Source: Streptacidiphilus sp. PB12-B1b
GTDB taxonomy: Bacteria; Actinomycetota; Actinomycetes; Streptomycetales; Streptomycetaceae
Reading direction: 5' to 3'
Length of the DNA stretch: 64,000 nt
NCBI RefSeq assembly: GCF_014084125.1
Contig: NZ_CP048405.1
Span: 3,038,001 to 3,102,000, forward strand
Each line of letters begins with the position of its first letter. Position 1 is the first letter of the stretch. Below, one piece after another: positions 24,301 to 33,942 of the stretch. The translations under genes and the position numbers were made by a program. The notes beneath the pieces are model-generated. The model saw only the letters and a program-made list of their open reading frames with translations. It had not been told where the DNA came from and did no database searches.

Positions 24301-25266
24301 ATGCACGCCGCCGTCGTCCGCTCGTTCGACCACCCGCCCCGCTACGAGGAGTTCGCCACCCCCCAGCCCAAAGGCGACCAGGTGCTGGTCGACGTCCTCG
24401 CCGCCGGGCTCCACCCCCGGGTCCGCTCCGGGGCCAACGGCACCCACTACACCAGCGACGGAACGCTGCCGATGATCCCCGGCGTCGATGCCGTGGGCCG
24501 GCTGGCCAACGGCCGGCGGGTCTACTTCGTGGCCGACGACGACGCCCCCGGCACCATGGCCGAGCAGGCGCTGCTCGACCCGCGCCGCGCCGTCCCGCTG
24601 CCGGAGAACGCCGACCCGGCCACCGTCGCCGCCGCGATGAACCCGGCCATGTCCTCCTGGGTGGCGCTGCGCCGCAGGATCTCCTTCCAGCCCGGGCAGA
24701 GCGTGCTAGTGCTCGGCGCCACCGGCAACGCCGGGCAGATGGCCGTGCAGATCGCCCGCCACCTGGGCGCGGACCAGGTGGTCGCCGCCGGGCGCGACCC
24801 GCAGCGGCTGGAGCTGCTGCCCGGCCTCGGCGCCACCACGGTCGTCCCGCTGGGCGGCGACGACCCGGCGCAGGCCGCCGAGCGGCTCGGCAAGGCCGCC
24901 GCCGACGTGGACGTGGTCATCGACTACACCTGGGGCCGGGTCACCGAGCTGGCCATCCCGACGGTGATCACCCACCGCGCCGAGCGCAGCGCGCCGCTGG
25001 ACTGGATCCAGATCGGCTCCATGGCCGGGCCGGACCTCACCCTGCCCTCGTTCGTGCTGCGCGCGGCCAACCTGCGGATCATGGGCAGCGGCCAGGGCTC
25101 GCTCACCGCCGCCGGGATTGTCGCCGAACTGCCCTCGCTGATCGAGCAGTTGGTGGCGGGCACGATCACCGCCGACGCGCTGCCGGTGCCGCTGTCCGAG
25201 GTCGAGCAGGCGTGGACCGCGCCCGCCGGGCCCGGCCGACGGATCGTGTTCACCCCCTCCGTCTAG
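24301..25266 (+). CDS. Quinone oxidoreductase-like medium-chain dehydrogenase/reductase
   Basis: A GAGGAGG ribosome binding site precedes the ATG. The 321-residue protein has the MDR N-terminal GroES-like fold (VLVDVLAAGLHPRVR, IPGVDAVGRLANGRRVYF) and a Rossmann domain with LVLGATGNAGQMAVQIARHLGA. It lacks the structural and catalytic Zn cysteines, placing it with NADPH-dependent quinone reductase/enoyl reductase-type enzymes. It probably reduces reactive quinones or enones. Divergence from MarR with an operator between suggests induction by such compounds. Confidence 0.88.
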   Translation: MHAAVVRSFDHPPRYEEFATPQPKGDQVLVDVLAAGLHPRVRSGANGTHYTSDGTLPMIPGVDAVGRLANGRRVYFVADDDAPGTMAEQALLDPRRAVPLPENADPATVAAAMNPAMSSWVALRRRISFQPGQSVLVLGATGNAGQMAVQIARHLGADQVVAAGRDPQRLELLPGLGATTVVPLGGDDPAQAAERLGKAAADVDVVIDYTWGRVTELAIPTVITHRAERSAPLDWIQIGSMAGPDLTLPSFVLRAANLRIMGSGQGSLTAAGIVAELPSLIEQLVAGTITADALPVPLSEVEQAWTAPAGPGRRIVFTPSV

Positions 25267-25281
25267 CCGGGCGCGGCCAGG

Positions 25282-26493
25282 TCAGCCGATGGTCCAGATC
25301 TGGTTGGCCTGACCGCTGGTGTCGCAGTCCCAGATCTGCAGCGGGGTGCTGTCGGCGGTGGCCTGGCCGGTGACGTCCAGGCACTTGCCGGAGTTGGTGT
25401 TGACGATGTCGCCCAGGGAGTTGACGGTCCACTGCTGCGCGCCGGTGCCGTTGCAGTCGTAGATCTGCACCGGAGTGCCGTCGGCGGTGCCCGCGCCGGT
25501 GACGTCCAGGCACTTGCCCGAGTTCGGGTTGACGAAGGTGTTGCCCACGTGCTGCCACTGCTGGGCGCCGGTGCCGTTGCAGTCGTAGATCTGCACCGGC
25601 GTGGAATCGGCCGTCCCGGCCGCCCGGACGTCCAGGCAGCGGCCGCTGCCCTGGCCGACGACGGTGGTCGCGGAGCCGCTGCCCCCGCCGCCGCCGGAGG
25701 AGGCCGCGCCGGCGTTCACCGAGAAGGTGTTGACGCCCAGGCCGGCGCCGCCGACCCAGGGCTCGAAGCCGAACTGGACGCTGGTCATGTACCAGGCCGG
25801 GTTCAGGTAGCCACGGGCGGCGGAGTCGCCGGTGAAGTCCTTGAGGTGGAGGTTCAGCGCGTTGGCGCCGGTCTGCCGGACGTACGAGACGACGTTCCAG
25901 GTGATGCCGCCGTTGGACAGCGGTCCCTCCCAGACGTCCCAGACCGCTCCGGCGAGGTCGGCGGTGCCGACCTTGGAGCCGACCGGATTGGAGCCGCCGA
26001 GGTGGTTGCCCCAGATCATCAGCTCGGCGCCGTTGTTCTGCCCGGACGGATCGGGGCTGGTGTCGAACCAGACGTCGTAGGAGGCGTCCCAGGTGCCGCT
26101 GTTGACCGTGTTGAAGCTGACGCTGGTCTGCGGGTCCTGGAAGGCGGAGACCTGGAGCGGCATGCCGCTGTTGCTGGTGCAGGCCCCGTAGTGGCAGCCC
26201 GCGTAGATGGACGGGTAGGCGCCGGGTGCGCCGTTGTCCGGCAGGTTGTGGTTGGCGGTGGTGATCGAGAAGCCGGTGGAGGTGACGTCCAGGCACTGCG
26301 GGGTGGTGTCGCCCCACTCGTTGTTCTGCACGATGTACGCGCCGCCCTGGATCTGGGCGGTGCCGTACTGGTCGCACACCTGGGTGTCGGCCCGGGCTGC
26401 GGGGGCCGCCAGCAGCGGCAGCAACGCGCAGACCACGGCCAGGACGACGGCCCTGGCGGTGGAGCGCAGGGCCGGCAGGGATTGCAGGTTCAT
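25282..26493 (-). CDS. Secreted GH12 endoglucanase with C-terminal ricin-type CBM13
   Basis: The signal peptide spans residues 1-35 (cleavage near ARA-DT). Residues 37-262 match glycoside hydrolase family 12: VCDQYGTAQIQGGAYIVQNNEWG, the nucleophile Glu157 in AELMIW and the acid/base Glu244 in FGFEPWVGG. GH12 enzymes cleave beta-1,4-glucan. A Gly/Ser linker leads to a CBM13 beta-trefoil (about 275-403) with three QIYDCNGTGAQQW-type repeats. All key residues are intact. Two CebR-type boxes lie upstream, so expression is likely induced by cellobiose or cello-oligosaccharides. Confidence 0.9.
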   Translation of the reverse strand: MNLQSLPALRSTARAVVLAVVCALLPLLAAPAARADTQVCDQYGTAQIQGGAYIVQNNEWGDTTPQCLDVTSTGFSITTANHNLPDNGAPGAYPSIYAGCHYGACTSNSGMPLQVSAFQDPQTSVSFNTVNSGTWDASYDVWFDTSPDPSGQNNGAELMIWGNHLGGSNPVGSKVGTADLAGAVWDVWEGPLSNGGITWNVVSYVRQTGANALNLHLKDFTGDSAARGYLNPAWYMTSVQFGFEPWVGGAGLGVNTFSVNAGAASSGGGGGSGSATTVVGQGSGRCLDVRAAGTADSTPVQIYDCNGTGAQQWQHVGNTFVNPNSGKCLDVTGAGTADGTPVQIYDCNGTGAQQWTVNSLGDIVNTNSGKCLDVTGQATADSTPLQIWDCDTSGQANQIWTIG

Positions 26494-26526
26494 GACATCA
26501 GACTCCTTGCGAGGGTGGGATCGAGA

Positions 26527-26550
26527 GCTTCTGGGAGCGCTCCCAGAAGC
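26527..26550. promoter_or_regulatory. CebR operator, 24-base perfect palindrome
   Basis: TGGGAGCGCTCCCA (26532-26545) is the consensus CebR box of Streptomyces cellulose genes, and symmetry extends to 26527-26550. It is 34 bases upstream of the GH12 start codon, a position suited to repression. Confidence 0.85.
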
Positions 26551-26604
26551 GCCGTGCGTGGGACGGAGACCTGTCCGCTGGGTCTACGAGCCCGGAGGCC
26601 CCGC

Positions 26605-26618
26605 CGGGAGCGCTCCCA
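26605..26618. promoter_or_regulatory. Second CebR box
   Basis: CGGGAGCGCTCCCA differs from the consensus by one base. It lies 73 bases (about seven helical turns) further upstream of the GH12 gene than the first box. Confidence 0.78.
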
Positions 26619-27010
26619 GCGAGTCGTCACACTAGGCTCACCGTTCGGGCCGTGTACAGATGTACGGCGGGGCTTTCTGTGAGGCCCCCCGCTGCGGGCC
26701 GGATGTGCCCTGTGGGCGAATTCTCCCTTCACTTCATGAACGCAGAAAGGTGTCTTGACGGAGCATCAGCGACAGTGCGTCAATGGCTGCTGCCGACCGC
26801 CGCGGCCCGCCGGGAGCCGCAGGCGACCGGCCCGGACCGGTCGGACGGGCAGGCCGGGGGGTTCGGACCTACGGTGAGAGAGGAGCAGGCCGCAGGCCGC
26901 GGTCCGGGGCGCCGTCGGGCTCCCCGCCCGGGGCCGGGCGCCGGTGCAAGCCCGGGCGCAGGCGCGGCCGGGGCCGCTCGGGCCCGCGCACCCCGGCGGA
27001 AGGACCTGTC

Positions 27011-28426
27011 ATGGCGACCGTCACCGACCTCATCCGGGCCGGGCACCGGCACCTGTCCGTGCAGGACCGCGCCGCCAGGGGGAGGGCGGCCAGGGGCAGG
27101 GCGCCCCGGTCGAGCCACGCGGAGTTCGCGCCGTCGCCGAAGCGCGCCGACCCGCTGGCGATCATCGCGCGGCAGTCCGCGACCAGGCTGCCGGAGCTGG
27201 TGCCGATCCGCTACGACCGGATGACCGAGTCCCCGTTCCGCTTCTACCGCGGCGCGGCCGCAATCATGGCCGCCGACCTCGCCCCCACCCCGACCAGCGG
27301 CATCCGCGCCCAGCTCTGCGGCGATGCCCACCTGCTGAACTTCCGGCTGCTGGCCTCCCCGGAACGCCACCTGATGTTTGACATCAACGACTTCGACGAG
27401 ACCCTGCCGGGCCCCTGGGAGTGGGACGTCAAGCGGCTGGCGGCCAGCCTGGTGATCGCCGGGCGGGCCAACGGCTTCACCGACACCGAGCGGGCCGACA
27501 TCGTCCGCGCCACCGTACGCTCCTACCGCGAGCGGATGCGCGGCTTCGCCGGGATGGGCAACCTGGACGTCTGGTACGCCTCCGTCGACATGGAGCGGTT
27601 GCGTACGCTCCAGGCCGACCAGCTGGGCAAGCGCCGGCGCCGGCTCCTGTCCGAGGCCATGGACCAGGCGCGCTCCCGGGACAGCCTGCAGGCGTTCGCC
27701 AAACTGACCCGGGTGGTCGGCGGCGAGCGCCGGTTCGTCGCCGACCCGCCGCTGGTGGTGCCGATCGGCGATCTGCTGCCGGAGCTGGAGCGGGCCGACT
27801 TCGAACAGCAGCTGCGCGGGCTGATCGAGAGCTACGGCCGCACCCTCAGGGCCGACCACCAGCACCTGCTGCGGCAGTTCCGGCTGGTGGACCTGGCCCG
27901 CAAGGTGGTGGGCGTCGGCAGCGTCGGCACCCGCTGCTGGATCGTGCTGCTGCTGGGCCGCGACGACGAGGATCCGCTGATCCTCCAGGTCAAGGAGGCC
28001 GACCGGTCGGTGCTGGCCGAGTACGTCGGCGACAGCGCCTACGAGGAGCAGGGCGAGCGGGTGGTCAGCGGCCAGCGGCTGATGCAGGCCACCAGCGACA
28101 TCTTCCTGGGCTGGCAGCGGGCCCAGGGCATCGACGGCGGGGTCCGCGACTTCTACGTCCGCCAGCTGCGCGACTGGAAGGGCATCGCCCAGCCGGAGGA
28201 CATGCTGCCAGAGGGCATGCTGCTGTTCGGGGAGATCTGCGGGGCCACCCTCGCCCGCGCCCACGCCCGCTCCGGGGACCGTGTGGCGATCGCCGCCTAC
28301 CTGGGCCGCAGCGAGGTGTTCGACCAGGCCCTGGCCCGGTTCGCGGAGCTCTACGCCGACCAGAACGAGCGCGACCACCAGGCCCTGGTCGACTCGGTCA
28401 ACGGCGTTCCGCCCGGCATCGCCTGA
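27011..28426 (+). CDS. DUF2252 family protein
   Basis: This 471-residue soluble protein starts at ATG 27011 after GGAAGGA. It shows the DUF2252 signature: MTESPFRFYRGAAAIMAADL, QLCGDAHLLNFRLLASPER, FDINDFDETLPGPWEWDVKRLAASL, VGVGSVGTRCWIVLLLG and LILQVKEADRSVL. The kinase-like pattern (GDAH--NF, DINDFDE) suggests a distant protein-kinase/aminoglycoside phosphotransferase-like fold, but the function of the family is not established. It is monocistronic with a terminator hairpin just after the stop. Confidence 0.9.
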   Translation: MATVTDLIRAGHRHLSVQDRAARGRAARGRAPRSSHAEFAPSPKRADPLAIIARQSATRLPELVPIRYDRMTESPFRFYRGAAAIMAADLAPTPTSGIRAQLCGDAHLLNFRLLASPERHLMFDINDFDETLPGPWEWDVKRLAASLVIAGRANGFTDTERADIVRATVRSYRERMRGFAGMGNLDVWYASVDMERLRTLQADQLGKRRRRLLSEAMDQARSRDSLQAFAKLTRVVGGERRFVADPPLVVPIGDLLPELERADFEQQLRGLIESYGRTLRADHQHLLRQFRLVDLARKVVGVGSVGTRCWIVLLLGRDDEDPLILQVKEADRSVLAEYVGDSAYEEQGERVVSGQRLMQATSDIFLGWQRAQGIDGGVRDFYVRQLRDWKGIAQPEDMLPEGMLLFGEICGATLARAHARSGDRVAIAAYLGRSEVFDQALARFAELYADQNERDHQALVDSVNGVPPGIA

Positions 28427-28431
28427 CCGGG

Positions 28432-28458
28432 GGCGCGGGGCCCGTCCCGGCCCGCGCC
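28432..28458 (+). terminator. Hairpin terminator after DUF2252 gene
   Basis: GGCGCGGG (28432-28439) pairs perfectly with CCCGCGCC (28451-28458) around an 11-base loop, beginning 6 bases after the stop. Confidence 0.6.
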
Positions 28459-28571
28459 GCTCACACCGCCCGCGCCGCGCCGAGGAAGGGCCGGGTGCCG
28501 CCGGGCGGGGCCGCCGTCTCAAATGATGTGGGATGGCAGCACCCACCCAGGCGAGCGCGGAAGGGCAGTCG

Positions 28572-29969
28572 ATGGCCGGTCAGCAGGACATGCCCCCAGA
28601 TCGGCCCGGCGACGAGGCGGACATCTCCCGCTTCGGCTACGAGCAGCAGCTGCGCCGGAGCCTGCGCCTGCGTGACCTGCTGATCTACGGCATGGTCTTC
28701 ATGGTGCCGATCGCGCCGTTCGCCATCTTCGGCGTGGTCTTCGACCTGTCCAAGGGGATGGTCGCGCTCACCTACCTCGTCGGCCTGGTGGCCATGCTGT
28801 TCACCGCGCTGTCCTACCGGGCCATGTCCCGGGAGTTCCCGATCGCGGGCTCGGTCTACACCTACGTGGGGCGCGGGCTCAGCCCCGAGGCGGGGTTCCT
28901 GGCCGGGTGGGCCATCCTGCTGGACTACCTGCTCGTGCCGACGCTGCTGTACGTCTCCGGGGCGGTGGCGCTGCAGACGGTGGTGTCCGGCGTCCCGCAG
29001 TGGCTGTGGATCACCGTGTTCGTGGTGTTCAACACCCTGGTCAACCTGCTCGGCATCCGTACCACGGCGACCATGAACAAACTGTTCCTGCTGGCCGAAC
29101 TGGTGGTGCTGGCCCTCTTCGTGGGGCTGAGCACCTCGGCGATCGCCCGCGGGGTGGGCGGAGCGCACTGGAGCCTGGACCCGCTCTACAACCCGAAGGT
29201 GATCTCCGCCGGGCTGGTGTTCTCGGCGCTGTCCGTGGCCGCGCTCTCCTTCCTCGGCTTCGACGCCATCTCCACGCTCGCCGAGGAGGTCCAGGGCGGG
29301 CCCCGGGTGGTCGGCCGCGCCACGGTGCTCTCGCTGTGCCTGGTGGCGGCGCTGTTCGTCGTGCAGACGTACCTGGCCGCGCTGCTGCTGCCCGGGCAGA
29401 CCGCCCTGTCCGGGCAGTCCGCGGAGAACACCGCCTTCTACGACGTGGCCCGGACCGCCGGCGGGGTCTGGTTCAAGGACGTGGTGGCGGTCACCAGCGC
29501 GCTGGCGGCAGCCGTGGCCAACGCGCTGGTGGCCCAGGCCGCCACCTCCAGGCTGCTGTTCTCGATGGCCAGGGACGGCCGGCTGCCGCGCTTCCTGGCG
29601 CATGTGCACCCCACGCGGCGGGTGCCGGACCGGGCCGTGCTGCTGGTCGCCGTGCTCAGCCTGGCGCTGGGGCTCGCCCTGGTCGGCCAGGTGGCGCTGC
29701 TGTCGTCGCTGGTGAACTTCGGTGCGCTGTTCTCGTTCCTGCTGCTGCACCTGTCGGTCGGCTTCTACTTCCTGGTCCGCCGACGGCAGCGCAGCTACGG
29801 CATGCACCTGGTGGTCCCGCTGATCGGCTTCGTGATCATCGGCTACGTGCTGTACCACGCGAGCGCCCACGCCCAGATCGGCGGCTGCTGCTGGCTGGCC
29901 GTCGGCATCGCCGTCCTCGTCGTCCGGCGGCGCAGGGGCGGGCCGGTCGAGCTGAAGCTGGACGTCTGA
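28572..29969 (+). CDS. APC-superfamily amino-acid permease
   Basis: The ATG at 28572 is preferred because GGAAGGG lies six bases upstream; an earlier ATG at 28533 lacks a site. The 465-residue integral membrane protein has about twelve hydrophobic helices. It has the APC helix-1 break MVPIAPFAIFGVV, the helix-2/3 segment FPIAGSVYTYVGRGLSPEAGFLAGW and ALSFLGFDAISTLAEEV in helix 6. It probably imports an amino acid or polyamine with H+ or Na+. Substrate cannot be assigned, and no metabolic genes are linked. Confidence 0.88.
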   Translation: MAGQQDMPPDRPGDEADISRFGYEQQLRRSLRLRDLLIYGMVFMVPIAPFAIFGVVFDLSKGMVALTYLVGLVAMLFTALSYRAMSREFPIAGSVYTYVGRGLSPEAGFLAGWAILLDYLLVPTLLYVSGAVALQTVVSGVPQWLWITVFVVFNTLVNLLGIRTTATMNKLFLLAELVVLALFVGLSTSAIARGVGGAHWSLDPLYNPKVISAGLVFSALSVAALSFLGFDAISTLAEEVQGGPRVVGRATVLSLCLVAALFVVQTYLAALLLPGQTALSGQSAENTAFYDVARTAGGVWFKDVVAVTSALAAAVANALVAQAATSRLLFSMARDGRLPRFLAHVHPTRRVPDRAVLLVAVLSLALGLALVGQVALLSSLVNFGALFSFLLLHLSVGFYFLVRRRQRSYGMHLVVPLIGFVIIGYVLYHASAHAQIGGCCWLAVGIAVLVVRRRRGGPVELKLDV

Positions 29970-30001
29970 GGCTCCGCCGCCGCCCGGCGGGGCGGGGCGG
30001 G

Positions 30002-31414
30002 TCAGACGGTGAACTGGACGGCCTCCAGCCACAGCGAGTTGTCCAGCGTCCCGCCGAAGATGTAGCTGCCCGGCTTGTCGCAGCCCAGGCCCTGCCAACT
30101 GCCGCCGTGGACAATGGTGTTCTGGCAGACGGAGCCGTTGCCCACATTGATGGCGAAGCCCATCATCGGCAGCGGGTCGACGGTGCCGCCGATGTACAGG
30201 TCGATGCCGTCGACCGACGCGTGCCACTTGCTGTTCCACCCCGTGTCCTGGAGGAAGGCGTTGGCCGCGGTGCCGTTGACGCCGGAGACGGCGATGTCGA
30301 GCGAGTCGATGGGCCGGTTCTGCCCGGTCGTCCCGGCCATGGTGCCGTCGCAGACCGGGTCCTGCCAGCCGATGCCCACCACGTAGGCCCGGTAGCAGAT
30401 GTGCCGCCCGGGGCTCTGCGCGGCCAGCAGCTTGACCGCGGTGGCCGCGGTGTCGGCCGGGGGCTTGGGCGACGGCTTCGAACCGCCGCCGCCTCCGCTC
30501 CCGCCGCTCCCGCCGCCGTCGCCGCCGGAGGGTGGGGTGGTCGCCGGGGCTGCCGCCGCCGTGGTCGGCGGAGGGGTGGGCGCGGTCGTGGGCGGGCTCG
30601 GCACGGGCGTGGGGGCGGTGGTCGGACTGGTGATGGTGCTGACGGCGGCCTGCGGCATCGCCTGGGCCAGGCTGGTCACATGCGGCGAGTAGCTCAGCCA
30701 CAGCGCCACCGCCGCCGCGCCTAGGGCGAGCAGCAGGGCGGCGAACCCGGCGAGCCAGCGCGGCAGCAGGTTGCGCTGCACGTAGACGCCGTCGACGTCC
30801 AGGGGCGTGGCCCCCGAACGGCGCACCGAGAGCCGGTACGGCCGCTGCTGTTTGCTGCCCAGCCAGATGATCTGACGGGGCTTCAGCGTGGCTCTGACGA
30901 AGGCCGCGCGCCCCGGCTCGATCTGGATGTTGGCCGGGCGCATCTCGTACGAGAGTTGGCCGCCGTTGTCGTTGCCGGTGACCGAGGCCGTCATCCTGGT
31001 GTTGCCCAGGTTGTCGACGGCGAGCCGGGGCCGCCCCCGGAAGCGCCCCTTGACCGTGGGCGGCACCAACTCGGCCCGCACCTCGGTGAACGGCGTGATG
31101 GTGACGTTCCCCTCGGGCACGGTCGTGGCCTCGGGGTGCTCCGTGGAGACGATCTGGACGGCGTACGGGTTGGGCCCGGCCGTGGCGTCCGGGGAGCGCG
31201 GCGGTGCGATGGTGAGCTGGACGGTCCCGGTGGTGCCCGGGTAGAGCCGGATGGTCGGCGGCTCGACGGTGGTGTACGGCGCGATGTCGCCCACCGGGAC
31301 GAAGCGGTACTCGTCCACCACGTCACTGGTGTTGCGCACCCGCAGGCGCACGACGGCGGTGCTGCCGGGGTCAACGGTGGTGGACGCGGGTTCGAGGGAG
31401 GTCCATATGCTCAC
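30002..31414 (-). CDS. Membrane protein with intracellular Ig-like region and extracellular ChW repeats
   Basis: This 470-residue protein has residues 1-215 as two beta-sandwich (NEW3/Ig-like) domains with the segments VVRLRVRNTSDVVDEYRF, TVQLTIAPPRS and RRPRLAVDNLGNT-like strands. One transmembrane helix (about 218-240) follows, then a Pro/Thr- and Gly/Ser-rich stalk. The C-terminus holds three clostridial hydrophobic W (ChW) repeats, such as YVVGIGWQDPVCDGTMAGTTGQ. There is no cleavable signal peptide, so it is a type II protein with the ChW part outside. ChW repeats bind surface or carbohydrate ligands in other bacteria. Partner and role here are unknown. It stands alone between convergent permease and exporter genes. 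Confidence 0.8.
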   Translation of the reverse strand: MSIWTSLEPASTTVDPGSTAVVRLRVRNTSDVVDEYRFVPVGDIAPYTTVEPPTIRLYPGTTGTVQLTIAPPRSPDATAGPNPYAVQIVSTEHPEATTVPEGNVTITPFTEVRAELVPPTVKGRFRGRPRLAVDNLGNTRMTASVTGNDNGGQLSYEMRPANIQIEPGRAAFVRATLKPRQIIWLGSKQQRPYRLSVRRSGATPLDVDGVYVQRNLLPRWLAGFAALLLALGAAAVALWLSYSPHVTSLAQAMPQAAVSTITSPTTAPTPVPSPPTTAPTPPPTTAAAAPATTPPSGGDGGGSGGSGGGGGSKPSPKPPADTAATAVKLLAAQSPGRHICYRAYVVGIGWQDPVCDGTMAGTTGQNRPIDSLDIAVSGVNGTAANAFLQDTGWNSKWHASVDGIDLYIGGTVDPLPMMGFAINVGNGSVCQNTIVHGGSWQGLGCDKPGSYIFGGTLDNSLWLEAVQFTV

Positions 31415-31596
31415 GGGGGCACGCTACCAAGCCTGCCTGAGCCGCGGGGAGCGGCGGGTTCCGGATGCCCTCGGCGGCAGGCGGAATGACTGTCCGTCAG
31501 GTGCGGGACATCGGCTGCGCCGCCAACTTGCCGATGCGGCAGGCGATTACGGCGCGGATTCCGGCGATCGGGAACAGCCGGTCACTGGCTCCCGGT

Positions 31597-33807
31597 TCAG
31601 CTGTGGCCGTCCGGGGCGGACTCGACCGAGAAGTTGGGGATGATCCGGTCCAGGCGGGCCGGCATGGACCAGTTGGCCGGGCCGATCAGGTGCATCAGCG
31701 CGGGGACCAGCAGGCCCCGGATGATCAGGGCGTCGACCAGCACCGCGAAGGCCAGGCCGAAGCCGAACTCCTTGAGGATCCGGTCGTCGCCGAGCAGGAA
31801 CGAACCGAAGACCAGGATCATGATCCCGGCCGCCGCCGCGATGATCCGGCCGCTCTTGGCCTGGCCGAACCGCACCGCCTGGTGGTTGTGGCGCACGGCC
31901 TGCCCGCGCAGCGCCACCGCGTCCCCCGCGAGCGGGTCGCGGGCGTGGTGCCACTCCTCCTGCATCCGGCTGACCAGGTACACCTCGTAGTCCATGGAGA
32001 GCCCGAAGAGCACGGAGAACAGCAGCACCGGGATGAAGGCGTCGACCGGGCCGGTACCGGTCAGGCCGATGACCGAGCCGCCCCAGCCCCAGGTGAAGAC
32101 GGCGTTCAGCGCGCCCAGGGCCGCGCCCACGGAGAGCAGGTTCATGACCGCCGCCACCAGCGGGATCAGCAGGCTGCGGAAGACGGCCACCAGCAGCAGG
32201 AACGCCAGCACCACGACCACGGCGATGAAGACCGGCAGCTTCTGGCTCAGCACCCGGGAGAAGTCGATGTTCGTCGGAGTGACCCCGCCGACGTGGATGG
32301 CGAGGCCGTTCCCGGCCTCGGCCGGCGGCACCAGGTCGTCGCGGATGGTGGAGACCAGGGCCACCGTGCCCTTGGTGCCCGGACCGGTGGTCGGGTACAG
32401 GACGGCGAGCACGACCCTGCCGTTGGGCGACAGCTGCGCGGGCGTCACCGTCGCCACCCCGGGGGTGCGGGCCGCCGTGGCCAGGAACCGGTTGAACGCC
32501 GCGACGTCGGCGGCCGAGCCGACCTCGCTGGTCAGCTGGAAGGGGCCGTTGAAGCCGGGGCCGAAGCCCTGCGCCAGGGCGGTGTACGCCTGGTAGGTGG
32601 TGGAGGACTTGGGGTCGTTGCCGGCGCCGGCGGAGCCGAGCCGCAGGCTGAAGGTGGGCAGCGCGATCAGCACCACCAGCGCCAGCGAGCCCAGCGCCAC
32701 CCACACCCGGCGGGCCTCGACGAACGAGGCCCAGCGCAGCCAGAAGCCGGCCGCGTCGGTGGAGGCCGGGCCGGCCGCCGCCAGCGTGGCGCGCTCGCGC
32801 CGGGAGAGCGCCTTGGGCCCGAGGAAGCCGAGCATGGCGGGCAGCAGCGTCAGCGAGGTGGCCATGGTCAGCGCGACGGTCAGGGCCGAGGCCGCCGACA
32901 GGCCGTAGAGGAAGTCGATGCCGAGCGCGAACTGGCCCAGCAGCGCGATGCACACCGTGATCCCGGCGAACAGCACGGTGCGGCCCGAGGTGTTCACCGC
33001 CTCGACCGCCGCGTCCCGGTAGCTCCGGCCCGCCTTCACCGCGCTGCGGTGCCGGCTGATGATGAACAGGCCGTAGTCGACGCCCACGCCGAGCCCGATC
33101 AGGACGGCCAGGTCGGTGGAGACGCTCGGGGTGTCCATGCCGTGCGAGATCAGGCTGATCAGCGAGGTGCCGATGAGCAGCGCGACGATGGTGGTCAGCA
33201 GCGGCATCAGCGAGCCGAAGACGGCTCCGCCGAAGACCGTCAGCAGGACCACCAGGGCGGCGACCACGCCGACCGCGATGGACAGGCCCGGGCCCGAGGA
33301 CTCCTCGTTGGAGATCGACTGGCCGCCGAGGGAGACGTGCACATGTGGCCCGTCGGCGCTCTCGGCGGCGTCGATCAGGTTCCTGGCGTCGGACTTGGTG
33401 ACCTCGGCGGCCTTCTTGGCCCAGGTCACCCGGGCGAACGCGATCGTGCCGTCCCGGCTGATCTGCCCGGCTCCGGCCGCGCTGTACGGGCTGACCACGG
33501 ACTCCACCCCGGGCACTGCCGCCGCCTTGGCCAGGGCGGCGGTCACCGGCACCCGGACCACGGCGGAGCGGACGTTGGCCCCGCCGGTGGCCCGGACCAC
33601 GATCTGGTCGCCCTCGCCGGCGGCCGCCGGGAAGTTCTCGGTGAGCAGCGTCACCGCGGCCTGCGAGTCGGTGCCCGGCAGGCTCACGCTCTCGTTGAAG
33701 CTGCTGCCGACGGCGTGGCTGAGCGCGAGCGTGACGACGACGGCCAGCAGCCAGAAGGTCAGCACGCGGGTGCGGTGATCGAAGCACCACCGGGCGATGC
33801 GGGGCAC
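31597..33807 (-). CDS. MMPL/RND-family transporter
   Basis: The GTG at 33807 follows GGGAGA; an ATG 13 codons upstream has no visible site. The 736-residue protein has two halves, each with one helix, a large extracytoplasmic domain and five helices. The family motif occurs as GLGVGVDYGLFI in the first half and FGLSMDYEVYLVSRMQEE in the second. MMPL proteins export lipids, glycolipids or drugs using proton motive force. Streptomyces members often accompany regulators, but here the neighbouring LysR gene (136 bases upstream, same strand) is more likely linked to the NmrA gene. Substrate unknown. Confidence 0.92.
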   Translation of the reverse strand: MPRIARWCFDHRTRVLTFWLLAVVVTLALSHAVGSSFNESVSLPGTDSQAAVTLLTENFPAAAGEGDQIVVRATGGANVRSAVVRVPVTAALAKAAAVPGVESVVSPYSAAGAGQISRDGTIAFARVTWAKKAAEVTKSDARNLIDAAESADGPHVHVSLGGQSISNEESSGPGLSIAVGVVAALVVLLTVFGGAVFGSLMPLLTTIVALLIGTSLISLISHGMDTPSVSTDLAVLIGLGVGVDYGLFIISRHRSAVKAGRSYRDAAVEAVNTSGRTVLFAGITVCIALLGQFALGIDFLYGLSAASALTVALTMATSLTLLPAMLGFLGPKALSRRERATLAAAGPASTDAAGFWLRWASFVEARRVWVALGSLALVVLIALPTFSLRLGSAGAGNDPKSSTTYQAYTALAQGFGPGFNGPFQLTSEVGSAADVAAFNRFLATAARTPGVATVTPAQLSPNGRVVLAVLYPTTGPGTKGTVALVSTIRDDLVPPAEAGNGLAIHVGGVTPTNIDFSRVLSQKLPVFIAVVVVLAFLLLVAVFRSLLIPLVAAVMNLLSVGAALGALNAVFTWGWGGSVIGLTGTGPVDAFIPVLLFSVLFGLSMDYEVYLVSRMQEEWHHARDPLAGDAVALRGQAVRHNHQAVRFGQAKSGRIIAAAAGIMILVFGSFLLGDDRILKEFGFGLAFAVLVDALIIRGLLVPALMHLIGPANWSMPARLDRIIPNFSVESAPDGHS

Positions 33808-33942
33808 GGGGTCTCCCAGTCGGATGGGCGCATGCCCGAGCGGCACGGGGCGGGTATGAAGACCTACCCGTCACCGGCCCACCCGCACGGCACTTCACTC
33901 GAACGGACGTCCGCGGCGCCCGGCCCGGCTGCCCGCCCCCGG

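Larger units (their letters stand above)
26494..27010. other. Intergenic region between divergent GH12 and DUF2252 genes
   Basis: About 520 bases contain the two CebR boxes in the part next to the GH12 gene. The right-hand half is GC-rich without a visible gene, ending with the GGAAGGA ribosome binding site of the DUF2252 gene. Confidence 0.55.
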
